Assembly: GCA_049889395.1 (NCBI GenBank)
Contig: JBMHDM010000031.1
Span: 1-64,000, forward strand
Source of the DNA: UBA3537 sp049889395
Lineage (GTDB): Bacteria; Bacteroidota; Bacteroidia; Flavobacteriales; Flavobacteriaceae
Direction of reading: 5' to 3'
DNA: 64,000 nt
The first letter of the stretch is position 1; each line of letters opens with the position of its first letter. The position numbers and the translations under genes were made by a program. Below the pieces are notes generated by a model. The model saw only the letters and a program-made list of their open reading frames with translations. It searched no databases and had not been told where the DNA came from. Of this stretch, positions 34,361 to 42,725 are shown one piece after another.

Positions 34361-36991
34361 CTACATTAAGTTCTTAAGACTTCTTTTTAGTGTTTCGATT
34401 TTAGCCAAAGCATCTGCCTCCTTTTTCTTTTCGTTTGCTACGACTTGTTCAGGAGCATTTGACACAAAACGTTCGTTAGATAACTTTTTTTGAACCGATT
34501 TTAAAAAGCCCTCCGTGTATCGAAGTTCTTCCTCAACTTTAGATCTCTCGGACTCGACATCCAAAGCTATATCTGCAATCAAAAAATATTCGTTAGCACC
34601 TACCCGAAATGAAAAGGCATTATCAACTGGGTTATCAATGTATTGGATAACAGAAATATTACCAAGTTTAGCAATAAGATCGTCGTGGGATGTTGAGTTC
34701 GAATCATTGTTCAATATGTGTAACTCAATTGAGGTCTTAAATGCAATTTGTTTTTGTTTTCTTAAATTTCGGATTCCTGAAATAACTTGTTTTGTTGTTT
34801 CAAAATTGTTTATTATCTCAACATCGAAACCTTTTTTTGCTGGCCAATCTGAAACAATAAGGGCTTCTTCAGGATTCCTTGCTTTTAAATAATGCCAAAT
34901 GTCCTCAGTAAGGAAAGGCATAAAGGGATGTAATATTTTTAGGTTATTTTCCAGTAATTGAACCACTCTTTCGTAGGTCATTTTGTCTATTGGTTGTCCA
35001 TAATCTGGTTTAATTAACTCCAAAAGCCAGGAGCAAAAATCGTCCCAAACCAGCTTATATATGGCCATTAGAGCATCACTAAGTCGATATTTGTTAAACT
35101 GATCTTCAATCTCTTCAAGAACATTTTGAAATCTATTATCATACCAATCAAGTGCTTTTTGGGCATAGTCTGGCTGAGGCATATCCTGAACCTCCCATCC
35201 CTGAATCAGTCGGAAAGCATTCCAAATTTTATTGCCGAATGCTTTGCCTTGCTGACAAAGCGATTCGTCGAACAATAAATCATTACCTGCCGCTGAACTT
35301 AACAACAAACCAACCCTGACACCATCCGCACCATAGTCTTCAATCAACTTAATAGCATCGGGGGAATTGCCCAATGATTTACTCATTTTTCGACGTTGTT
35401 TGTCACGCACCAAGCCTGTTAAGTAGACATTTTCAAATGGTTTTTCGTCATTGAACTCAAAACCGGCAACAATCATTCTTGCTACCCAGAAGAATAGAAT
35501 GTCTGGTCCAGTAACCAGGTCGTTTGTGGGATAATAATAATTAATCTCTTCATTTTGAGGGTTTCTGATGCCATCAAATACAGAAATAGGCCATAACCAA
35601 GACGAAAACCAAGTGTCCAATACATCGGGGTCTTGTTTTAAATCTCTGTCTGACAAGTCAAAGTTTTGACTTTTTTCTTGTGCTAATTTTAGGGCTTCCG
35701 CCTTAGTCTTTGCTACCACAAAATCGTCTTTAGCGTCACCATAATAGTAGGCTGGAATTTGTTGTCCCCAAAATAATTGTCTAGAAATATTCCAGTCCCT
35801 GATATTTTCCATCCAATGACGGTAAGTATTCTTAAATTTTTTGGGAAACAACTTGACTGATTCGCTAGACATAACGGCATCGAGAGCGGGCTTTGCCAGA
35901 TCCTCCATTTTAAGAAACCATTGGTCCGATAATCTGGGTTCAATGACAACTTTGGTTCGCTCCGAAGTACCAACTTTATGATAGTGTTGTTCTATTTTTA
36001 CCAAGTGCCCTTTCTCTTTGAGTTCTTCAGCAATTTTTTTTCGAACTTCAAATCGATCTTGTCCTTGGTAATGTAAACCATAATTGTTGAGTGTGGCATT
36101 GTCGTTAAAAATATCTATTACTTCAAGGCCGTGCTTATCCCCTAACTTCTTGTCATTTTCGTCGTGAGCAGGCGTAACTTTGAGGCATCCCGTTCCAAAC
36201 TCCATATCCACATATTTGTCTTCAATGATGGGTATAACTCTATCACAAATTGGAACGATAGCCATTTTGCCTTTGAGGTGGTTAAAACGTTCGTCATTGG
36301 GATTGATACAAATAGCTGAATCACCCAAAATAGTCTCTGGCCGTGTCGTCGCTATGGTGAGCCGATCTACACTGTCTTTTATTTGATATTCAACATAATA
36401 GAGATTTCCTTGTTTTTCTTCATAGATAACTTCTTCGTCAGAAAGGGTGGTCTGCGCTTTTGGATCCCAATTGACCATACGATAGCCCCTGTAAATCAAA
36501 CCTTTATTAAAAAGATCTACAAAAACGGATATAACCGATTCGCTCATGTCATCGTCCAATGTAAATTTGGTTCGTTCCCAATCACACGAGCAACCTAATT
36601 TTTTTAGCTGATTTAGAATAACGCCACCATACTCCTGGGTCCAATCCCAGGCATGTGCTAAAAATTCTTCTCTAGATAAGTTTTTTTTATCGATACCTTG
36701 TTCTTTGAGTTTGGCCACAACCTTGGCCTCGGTTGCAATAGAAGCATGGTCTGTCCCGGGCACCCAACACGCATTTTTGCCCATCAGTCGGGCGCGCCGC
36801 ACCAAAACATCTTGAATGGTATTATTCAGCATGTGACCCATATGCAAAATACCAGTGACATTTGGTGGTGGAATTACAATAGTGTAGGGTGTTCTATTGT
36901 CTGGTTTGGAATGAAAATACCGGTGTTTCGTCCAGTAGTCATACCACTTTTGTTCTACCGCTTTGGCCTCATATTTTGACGGGATACTCAT
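34361..36991 (-). CDS. valS: Valyl-tRNA synthetase
   Basis: The 876-residue class I synthetase charges tRNA-Val. The HIGH-type motif is HMGH at 50-53 in PPPNVTGILHMGHML, and the KMSKS loop lies in RRKMSKSLGNSPDA. The editing domain (TTRPETILGDSA, and GTGCLKVTPAHDEND) and the zinc-free WTQEYGG region are present. The C-terminal coiled-coil arm, about 65 residues, is rich in Lys and Glu. It is monocistronic, and no T-box or other leader was seen upstream. Confidence 0.97.
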   Translation of the reverse strand: MSIPSKYEAKAVEQKWYDYWTKHRYFHSKPDNRTPYTIVIPPPNVTGILHMGHMLNNTIQDVLVRRARLMGKNACWVPGTDHASIATEAKVVAKLKEQGIDKKNLSREEFLAHAWDWTQEYGGVILNQLKKLGCSCDWERTKFTLDDDMSESVISVFVDLFNKGLIYRGYRMVNWDPKAQTTLSDEEVIYEEKQGNLYYVEYQIKDSVDRLTIATTRPETILGDSAICINPNDERFNHLKGKMAIVPICDRVIPIIEDKYVDMEFGTGCLKVTPAHDENDKKLGDKHGLEVIDIFNDNATLNNYGLHYQGQDRFEVRKKIAEELKEKGHLVKIEQHYHKVGTSERTKVVIEPRLSDQWFLKMEDLAKPALDAVMSSESVKLFPKKFKNTYRHWMENIRDWNISRQLFWGQQIPAYYYGDAKDDFVVAKTKAEALKLAQEKSQNFDLSDRDLKQDPDVLDTWFSSWLWPISVFDGIRNPQNEEINYYYPTNDLVTGPDILFFWVARMIVAGFEFNDEKPFENVYLTGLVRDKQRRKMSKSLGNSPDAIKLIEDYGADGVRVGLLLSSAAGNDLLFDESLCQQGKAFGNKIWNAFRLIQGWEVQDMPQPDYAQKALDWYDNRFQNVLEEIEDQFNKYRLSDALMAIYKLVWDDFCSWLLELIKPDYGQPIDKMTYERVVQLLENNLKILHPFMPFLTEDIWHYLKARNPEEALIVSDWPAKKGFDVEIINNFETTKQVISGIRNLRKQKQIAFKTSIELHILNNDSNSTSHDDLIAKLGNISVIQYIDNPVDNAFSFRVGANEYFLIADIALDVESERSKVEEELRYTEGFLKSVQKKLSNERFVSNAPEQVVANEKKKEADALAKIETLKRSLKNLM

Positions 36992-37084
36992 ATCTTCGGA
37001 ATGATTATTGTCTTAAAGTCAACAAAAGTACTCATATTTTGGGTTCTTTAAAATTAAAAATTTGTAATAATATTGGGTCAATTT

Positions 37085-37115
37085 TTTGATTTAATAAACA
37101 AAGTCTCTAAATTTA
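37085..37115 (+). promoter_or_regulatory. Candidate promoter of the DUF1573 gene
   Basis: TTTG at 37085-37088 and TAAATTTA at 37108-37115 are separated by 19 bases. Only the last base of the -7 box departs from TAnnTTTG. The ATG follows at 37138. Confidence 0.45.
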
Positions 37116-37137
37116 CCATTCATCAAAAAATACTACC

Positions 37138-37563
37138 ATGAAAAAGATACTTACACTTCTATCAATTGCCTTCTTGATTGTTCAAATACAAGCACAACAA
37201 AAGAGTCCTAAAATTGAATTTGAATCGACAGTAATCGATTATGGAACCATAGAGAAAGGTGCAGATGGTATCAGAGTCTTTAAATTTACAAATACTGGGA
37301 ATACTCCACTAATAATTACTAAAGTAAAATCGAGTTGTGGATGCACCGTCCCTAAAAAACCTGAAAAACCAATCCTTCCTGGCAACACAGGTGAAATCCA
37401 AGTAAAATATGACACAAACCGCGTGATGCCAATACGAAAAACTATTACAGTTACCTCAAATGCCGATACCCCTATAGTAGCACTAAAAATAAAAGGTAAT
37501 GTGATAGACCCCAACAAAACTAGTGTGATGAAACCCAAGCCTAAAAGTGTTGTTGAAAAGTAA
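37138..37563 (+). CDS. DUF1573 secreted Ig-like protein
   Basis: The 141-residue protein has a signal peptide (1-19, ending IQAQ) followed by one DUF1573 domain (about 26-120). Its key pattern is FESTVIDYGTIEKG, FKFTNTGNTPLIITKVKSSCGCTVP, PGNTGEIQVKYD, read in parts. The domain has an Ig-like (ASH/MSP-type) fold and a conserved CGCT. Proteins of this type are abundant in Bacteroidota and have no assigned function. The basic C-terminal tail is probably disordered. The gene is followed by a strong terminator. Confidence 0.9.
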   Translation: MKKILTLLSIAFLIVQIQAQQKSPKIEFESTVIDYGTIEKGADGIRVFKFTNTGNTPLIITKVKSSCGCTVPKKPEKPILPGNTGEIQVKYDTNRVMPIRKTITVTSNADTPIVALKIKGNVIDPNKTSVMKPKPKSVVEK

Positions 37564-37583
37564 CCTACAGAAAAATAAAATTG

Positions 37584-37611
37584 AAGCACCTTCGTATGAG
37601 GTGCTTTTTTT
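37584..37611 (+). terminator. Intrinsic terminator after the DUF1573 gene
   Basis: AAGCACCT (37584-37591) pairs perfectly with AGGTGCTT (37599-37606) over eight bases around a seven-base loop. A run of T continues to 37611. Confidence 0.88.
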
Positions 37612-37656
37612 GGATATAATTTTGAAATTCTATTTTATTTTAGACAAAGTTTAAAA

Positions 37657-37664
37657 TACATTTG
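37657..37664 (+). promoter_or_regulatory. Candidate -7 box TACATTTG before aminotransferase-murB
   Basis: TACATTTG fits TAnnTTTG and lies 18 bases before the ATG at 37683. No clear -33 element is present. Confidence 0.4.
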
Positions 37665-37682
37665 TAAATCCAAAACCAAAAA

Positions 37683-38879
37683 ATGCCTAAAATTTCAAAA
37701 AAAGGAAAGTTAATGCCATCCTCCCCGATTAGAAAACTAGTTCCATTTGCTGAACAAGCCAAATCAGAAGGGGTTAAAGTTTACCACCTCAACATAGGAC
37801 AGCCCGATATAGAAACGCCAAAGGTGGCATTGGAAGCAGTTAAAAATAATGACCTTGACGTTTTGGCATATAGTAGATCTGAAGGTTCACAAGCTTACAG
37901 AGAAAAATTGGCCAATTATTATCAAAATCATCAAATTCAAGTTGAAGCTGATGATATCCTTGTCACAACTGGAGGAAGTGAGGCATTATTATTTGTTTTT
38001 GGAAGTATTATGGACCCGGAAGATGAGGTCATTATTCCAGAACCTTTCTATGCGAATTACAACGGGTTTTCAGCTGCTCAAGGGGTTAATATCGTTCCCG
38101 TCGTATCGGATTTTTCATCAAATTTTGCACTCCCTCCGATTGAAACATTTGAAGCACTAATTACTGAGAAAACAAAAGCGATACTCATCTGTAATCCTGG
38201 CAATCCTACTGGGTATTTGTACAGTGAAGATGAGATTCTTGCCCTTAAAAAGTTGGTGAAAAAACATGATCTTTTCTTGATTGCCGATGAAGTTTATCGT
38301 GAGTTTGCTTATGACGGGCAAAAGCACCATTCAATCATGTCGTTGGATAACCTTGAAAATCACGCCATTATGATCGATTCTGTATCCAAAAGATATAGCA
38401 TGTGTGGCGCCCGAATCGGATGTATGGTAACCAAGAATAAGACTGTCAGAGATACCGCACTCAAGTTTGCTCAAGCAAGATTATCACCCCCCACCTATGC
38501 ACAAATTGCGAGTGAAGCTGCCCTTGATACACCTCAATCTTATTTTACAAAGGTTATTGAAGAATATGTTGATCGAAGAAATGTTCTTATCGAAGAACTC
38601 CAAACTATAGATGGTGTTAGTGTGGCTGTACCAACAGGTGCCTTTTACTGTATTGTTGAACTTCCTGTTCAAGACTCCGATGTCTTTGCACAGTGGCTAT
38701 TGGAAAAATTCAGGCTTAATAATGCTACGATTATGATAGCACCGGCTGCTGGATTTTATTCCTCACCTGGACTTGGAAAAAATCAAGTTAGAATTGCTTA
38801 TGTATTGAAAAAGAAGGACTTGATAGCTTCTGTAAACATACTGAAACAGGGCCTTGAGGCCTATAAAAATTTGGGATGA
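37683..38879 (+). CDS. Aspartate-family PLP aminotransferase (class I/II)
   Basis: The 398-residue fold type I aminotransferase has PLP-binding Lys236 in SVSKRYSMCGARIG, the substrate and cofactor motifs NPGNPTG (171-177) and ADEVYREF (201-208), and the conserved LNIGQPD near residue 36. It resembles aspartate aminotransferases of subgroup I-beta/gamma, which exchange amino groups between aspartate and 2-oxoglutarate. The precise substrate cannot be fixed from sequence alone. It overlaps murB by four bases. Confidence 0.9.
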   Translation: MPKISKKGKLMPSSPIRKLVPFAEQAKSEGVKVYHLNIGQPDIETPKVALEAVKNNDLDVLAYSRSEGSQAYREKLANYYQNHQIQVEADDILVTTGGSEALLFVFGSIMDPEDEVIIPEPFYANYNGFSAAQGVNIVPVVSDFSSNFALPPIETFEALITEKTKAILICNPGNPTGYLYSEDEILALKKLVKKHDLFLIADEVYREFAYDGQKHHSIMSLDNLENHAIMIDSVSKRYSMCGARIGCMVTKNKTVRDTALKFAQARLSPPTYAQIASEAALDTPQSYFTKVIEEYVDRRNVLIEELQTIDGVSVAVPTGAFYCIVELPVQDSDVFAQWLLEKFRLNNATIMIAPAAGFYSSPGLGKNQVRIAYVLKKKDLIASVNILKQGLEAYKNLG

Positions 38880-39883
38880 TACAACAAAATGTTTCATTAA
38901 AACCATACAATACTTTTGGAATAGATGTTCTTGCAGAATCTTTTGTTTCGGTTAATACTTTAGAGGAACTAATTTCAGTATTAAGAGCTAATTCTAAAGA
39001 TCTTTTGGTGTTGGGCGGTGGTAGCAATATACTTTTAACCCAAAATATCAAAGGACTAGTCATTCATGTTAACCTAAAAGGAATTGAAATTTCGAATAAA
39101 CATGATGGCTTTAGCGTAGTTACTGTTGCTGGAGGGGAAAATTGGCACGATTTTGTATTATGGACTCTTGAGAAAAACCTTGGTGGGTTAGAAAATTTAT
39201 CTTTGATACCAGGCAATGTTGGTACAGCACCAATTCAGAATATCGGGGCATATGGTGTAGAGTTGAAAGATACTTTTTTGTGCTGTGAGGCCCTCAACCT
39301 TATCACCTTAGAAATTGAAACATTTTCAAACGCCGATTGTAAATTTGATTACAGAAATTCAATTTTCAAGTCTGAATTAAAAGGACAATATATCATAACA
39401 TCGGTCAGCTTTGAACTCACAAATAAAATACACCAATTAAAAACGTCCTATGGTGCCATAGGGTCTGAATTGGAAAAAATGAAAATTAATCATCCAACAA
39501 TTTCGGATATTTCAAATGCGATTATTTCAATCCGTCAGTCGAAATTACCAGACCCAAAAGTGCTAGGAAATAGTGGTAGTTTTTTTAAAAATCCTATTGT
39601 ATCAAAATCACAATTTAATAAACTTCAGTCACAATTTGAGGATTTACCCCACTATCCCATTTCTGAAAACGAAGTGAAAATACCTGCAGGTTGGCTCATC
39701 GAAACTGCTGGGTTTAAGGGTAAAGATTTTGGAAACTATGGTGTTCACAAAAATCAATCTCTAGTATTGGTAAATTATGGTGGGGCTACAGGGCAAGACA
39801 TTCTGAAATTATCCCGTACAATCAAAAATGCTATTTATGCTATTTTTGAAATAAAATTGGAAGAAGAAGTAAATATTCTCTAA
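38876..39883 (+). CDS. murB: UDP-N-acetylenolpyruvoylglucosamine reductase
   Basis: The 335-residue FAD enzyme completes UDP-N-acetylmuramate for peptidoglycan. The FAD-binding loop LGGGSNILL lies at 46-54, and SLIPGNVGTAPIQNIGAYG at 109-127. The catalytic serine is Ser235 in GNSGSFFKNP, and the terminal Glu region is AGWLIETAGFKGK. It has the E. coli type I form with the additional C-terminal loop. Overlap with the upstream aminotransferase suggests coupling without an evident metabolic link. Confidence 0.96.
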   Translation: MIQQNVSLKPYNTFGIDVLAESFVSVNTLEELISVLRANSKDLLVLGGGSNILLTQNIKGLVIHVNLKGIEISNKHDGFSVVTVAGGENWHDFVLWTLEKNLGGLENLSLIPGNVGTAPIQNIGAYGVELKDTFLCCEALNLITLEIETFSNADCKFDYRNSIFKSELKGQYIITSVSFELTNKIHQLKTSYGAIGSELEKMKINHPTISDISNAIISIRQSKLPDPKVLGNSGSFFKNPIVSKSQFNKLQSQFEDLPHYPISENEVKIPAGWLIETAGFKGKDFGNYGVHKNQSLVLVNYGGATGQDILKLSRTIKNAIYAIFEIKLEEEVNIL

Positions 39884-39894
39884 AAAATACCTTT

Positions 39895-40581
39895 TTAACA
39901 ACACTTTTTACTGGCTTTACAAACTAGCCCTGCAACAATAGCTCCTGCAATGGGTGCTAGCCAAAACAACCAAAGTTGTGCCGTATAGTCTCCACCAGCA
40001 AACAAAGCCTGACTTGTTGATCTAGCTGGGTTAACAGAAGTGTTTGAAATAGGTATGCTAATCAAATGGATCAAAGTCAAACCCAAGCCAATAGCTATTG
40101 GAGCAAATTTTTTAGATGCATGTTGGCTAGTACTGCCCAAAATAATAATCAAGAAAAACGCCGTCAGTACAAACTCCGCAATCAAAACAGAAGTAATAGC
40201 GTATCCCTCTGGGGACAAGATGCCATAACCGTTTGAGGCAAATCTTCCGACAGATTCAAATCCTGGTTTTCCAGAAAGAATCAAAAACAACGTAGCTGCA
40301 GCAGAAAGGGCTCCTAGAATTTGAGAACTAATATAACCCAAAAGGTATTTGCTTTGAAAGCGTCCTGCAGCCCATAGACCAAATGAAACAGCTGGATTAA
40401 AATGCCCCCCAGAAACATGTCCTACCGCATATGCCATTGTCAATACCGAAAGACCAAAAGCTAATGCCACACCAACAAATCCAATACCTAAATCTGGATA
40501 TGCTGCTGCGAAAACGGCACTACAACATCCCCCAAAAACTAACCAAAAGGTTCCAAAAAATTCAGCAAAAAAACGTTTCAT
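39895..40581 (-). CDS. aqpZ: Aquaporin Z-type water channel
   Basis: From ATG 40581 the protein has 228 residues. Fifteen upstream in-frame codons exist but add no aquaporin sequence. Six membrane segments are evident, with both NPA motifs (NPAVS at 62-66 and NPARS at 184-188). The selectivity region VSGGHFNPA and the Arg after the second NPA fit AqpZ rather than a glycerol facilitator. The C terminus ends in two Cys. It moves water across the inner membrane. It is convergent with murB. Confidence 0.95.
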   Translation of the reverse strand: MKRFFAEFFGTFWLVFGGCCSAVFAAAYPDLGIGFVGVALAFGLSVLTMAYAVGHVSGGHFNPAVSFGLWAAGRFQSKYLLGYISSQILGALSAAATLFLILSGKPGFESVGRFASNGYGILSPEGYAITSVLIAEFVLTAFFLIIILGSTSQHASKKFAPIAIGLGLTLIHLISIPISNTSVNPARSTSQALFAGGDYTAQLWLFWLAPIAGAIVAGLVCKASKKCC

Positions 40582-40678
40582 AAATAAGAGTTTTAAAATC
40601 AATAATTGTCTTATACATATGACCATAAACTTTGAAAGAAGTCACAAATAGGTGAAAAAAATAAATATATTTAAATTG

Positions 40679-40686
40679 TATCTTTG
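40679..40686 (+). promoter_or_regulatory. Candidate -7 box TATCTTTG before Cys4 peptide-sigma-transporter operon
   Basis: TATCTTTG exactly fits the consensus and lies 19 bases before the ATG at 40706. It would exclude the upstream in-frame ATG at 40652 as a start. The nearest TTTG upstream (40631-40634) is too far to be a -33 element. Confidence 0.5.
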
Positions 40687-40705
40687 TAAAAAGCTTGATA
40701 TTATT

Positions 40706-40906
40706 ATGAAATTACTTATTGTCACTTTGGTCCTGTTAGGCTTAGGTATAGCTGGGATTAGTATAAAATTGTGGGCCAAAAAAGATGGTAAATTTGCCGG
40801 AACTTGTGCCAGTCAAAACCCTATGCTGAACTCCGAAGGTGAAGCTTGTGGATTTTGTGGTAAAACTCCAGATCAATTTAGCGAGTGCGACGGTCAAAAT
40901 CATTAA
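40706..40906 (+). CDS. Small membrane protein with four conserved-looking Cys
   Basis: From ATG 40706 the product has 66 residues: one membrane segment (about 2-22) and a short hydrophilic tail with Cys34, Cys48, Cys51 and Cys61 in GTCASQNPML, ACGFCGKTPDQF and SECDG. CGFCG plus two more Cys could bind a metal or form disulfides. From memory, similar proteins are annotated only as membrane or secreted protein in flavobacteria. It stands eleven bases before an ECF sigma factor gene and probably shares its transcript. The function is unknown; metal or redox sensing is a guess. Confidence 0.75.
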   Translation: MKLLIVTLVLLGLGIAGISIKLWAKKDGKFAGTCASQNPMLNSEGEACGFCGKTPDQFSECDGQNH

Positions 40907-40917
40907 ACTTATAACAT

Positions 40918-41469
40918 TTGAAACTACATCAAGCCATAGAAAAAGCCAAAGCCAATGATCAGATGGCTTTTAACTTTTTATTGGAGTATTTTTGGAACGA
41001 TGTATTTGGTTTTCTGATTAAACGAACCCAAAACGAAAATGATGCGGAAGACATCACTATTGAAACTTTTTTTAAAGCCTTTGACAAAATTCACTCATTT
41101 AATCCAGATTACCGATTTAAAACTTGGTTAATTACTATTGCGAAAAACACTCATTTGGATAGTATAAAGCGTCAAAATAGTATTTTTAAGATTCGTACAT
41201 CGGAGGAGGATGAAAAGAGAATTTATTGGATTCCTGACGACGCCCCATCGGCAGAAGATCATCTCATTAATGAACAAAATCGTGCTGCTTTATTATCTGA
41301 TATCAAAAAACTAAAACCACACCACCAGGAGATTATTCAATTGCGTTTTTTTCAAGGACAAACCTATCTAGAAATATCAGAAGCCATAGGAATACCCATT
41401 AACAATGTTAAAGTCAAACTGTTACGGGCCAAAAAACTATTAGCTGATATCATTCGACGTAAAACATGA
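40918..41469 (+). CDS. ECF-type RNA polymerase sigma factor
   Basis: The 183-residue protein starts at TTG 40918. Region 2 (about 10-85) contains DAEDITIETFFKAFDKI and FKTWLITIAKNTHLD. Region 4 (about 125-180) contains a helix-turn-helix with HHQEIIQLRFFQGQTYLEIS and IPINNVKVKLLRAKKLL. No anti-sigma factor gene is adjacent, which is unusual; the upstream neighbour is a tiny Cys4 membrane protein instead. The stop overlaps the following Nramp-like transporter start by four bases, so the transporter may be its target or partner. Confidence 0.93.
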   Translation: MKLHQAIEKAKANDQMAFNFLLEYFWNDVFGFLIKRTQNENDAEDITIETFFKAFDKIHSFNPDYRFKTWLITIAKNTHLDSIKRQNSIFKIRTSEEDEKRIYWIPDDAPSAEDHLINEQNRAALLSDIKKLKPHHQEIIQLRFFQGQTYLEISEAIGIPINNVKVKLLRAKKLLADIIRRKT

Positions 41470-42680
41470 TTAAACTAGTTAAAAAACTTGGTCCTGGATT
41501 ATTATTTGCTGGTGCTGCCATTGGGGTGTCACACTTGGTCCAATCTACTAAAGCAGGCGCTAATTTTGGTTTTGGATTATTGTGGGCTTTACTGTTGATT
41601 AACTTGTTAAAATATCCGTTTTTTCAATATGGCCCAAGGTATGCTTCCGCTACTGGTGAGAGTTTACTAGAGGGATATCAAAAATTAGGAAAACTAGTAC
41701 TGACGTGTTACGCTATTTTAACTTTTGGCACTATGTTTACCATACAAACCGCTGTTACGATTGTAACCGCAGGAATTGCCTTTTCAATTTTTGATCTTAA
41801 CCTGAGTATCGAGGTTTGGACCATTATAATATTGGTGCTTTGTTTTATTGTATTATCTATTGGAAAATATAATTTATTAGATAGTATGATGAAAATTATA
41901 ATAATACTATTAAGTTTATCTACGATTGCAGCTGTAAGTATGGCTTTTTTTAAGCATTCTGACCCTATTTCTTGGTCACAAATTCTCCCCAAAACGGAAA
42001 TCGAAATCTTATTTTTAATCGCTTTTATGGGCTGGATGCCTGCTCCACTAGATGTGTCTATATGGCATTCGTTGTGGGCCATACAAAAGAAAAAATCCCT
42101 ATCAAATTTCAATGTGAAAACAGCGCTTTTAGACTTCAATATTGGGTACTTAGGGACCATTATTTTAGGTATTGGATTTTTGATGTTAGGGGGGCTTGTG
42201 ATGTACGGCAGTGGAAAATCATTTAGCAATAATGGCAGTGAGTTTTCTTTGCAACTTATTGAAATGTACACGCAGAATTTGGGAAATTGGACCTATATCA
42301 TTATTGGAGCTGCAGCTCTAACCACCATGTTTAGCACTACCCTAACGACCTTAGACGCCTCGCCTAGGGCATTGAATAAAAGTCTAGAGTTATTGCGAGG
42401 AAGAACTCAAGAAAACGGCTACAATTTATGGCTCATTATTTTAATAATTGGAACCATATCAATTTTCATTTTCTTTTTATCTGAAATGGGAAGCTTAGTT
42501 AAAATTGCCACCATACTATCATTTTTGACTGCCCCATTTTACGCCATTATGAATTATACATTGATTTGTAGTAAATACACACCAAAGGATTGGAAACCCT
42601 CAAAATTAATGCATTTATGGAGTATTGCAGGAATTATTTTTTTGATTGGATTTAACATTTGGTATCTCAGCATTTTGTAA
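41466..42680 (+). CDS. Divergent Nramp-family transporter lacking DPGN
   Basis: The 404-residue membrane protein has about eleven hydrophobic segments and the Nramp opening KKLGPGLLFAGAAIGVSH. In classical Nramp proteins the first segment carries DPGN, whose Asp and Asn bind the metal; here that place reads GVSH (20-23). The sixth segment reads GWMPAPLD (189-196) instead of the Met-containing MPxN type. The fold is therefore probably conserved, but metal selectivity is likely changed or lost. It is translationally coupled to the ECF sigma gene. The substrate is unknown. Confidence 0.82.
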   Translation: MIKLVKKLGPGLLFAGAAIGVSHLVQSTKAGANFGFGLLWALLLINLLKYPFFQYGPRYASATGESLLEGYQKLGKLVLTCYAILTFGTMFTIQTAVTIVTAGIAFSIFDLNLSIEVWTIIILVLCFIVLSIGKYNLLDSMMKIIIILLSLSTIAAVSMAFFKHSDPISWSQILPKTEIEILFLIAFMGWMPAPLDVSIWHSLWAIQKKKSLSNFNVKTALLDFNIGYLGTIILGIGFLMLGGLVMYGSGKSFSNNGSEFSLQLIEMYTQNLGNWTYIIIGAAALTTMFSTTLTTLDASPRALNKSLELLRGRTQENGYNLWLIILIIGTISIFIFFLSEMGSLVKIATILSFLTAPFYAIMNYTLICSKYTPKDWKPSKLMHLWSIAGIIFLIGFNIWYLSIL

Positions 42681-42700
42681 TTTTTTTAGAGAATACTTTG

Positions 42701-42708
42701 TATCTTTG
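42701..42708 (+). promoter_or_regulatory. Candidate promoter of lipA-gap
   Basis: TATCTTTG fits the consensus exactly, with TTTG at 42674-42677 as a possible -33 element (23-base spacer). The lipA ATG lies at 42726. Confidence 0.5.
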
Positions 42709-42725
42709 TTTCATAAACAAGACCT

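Noticed and set aside
36992..37137. Possible T-box or leader upstream of valS
   Set aside because: No conserved T-box core or leader hairpin series is visible in the 146 bases before valS on the minus strand.
40582..40626. Extended start of the aquaporin gene
   Set aside because: The 15 extra residues precede the conserved MKRFFAEFFGTFWLV start and are not supported by the family.
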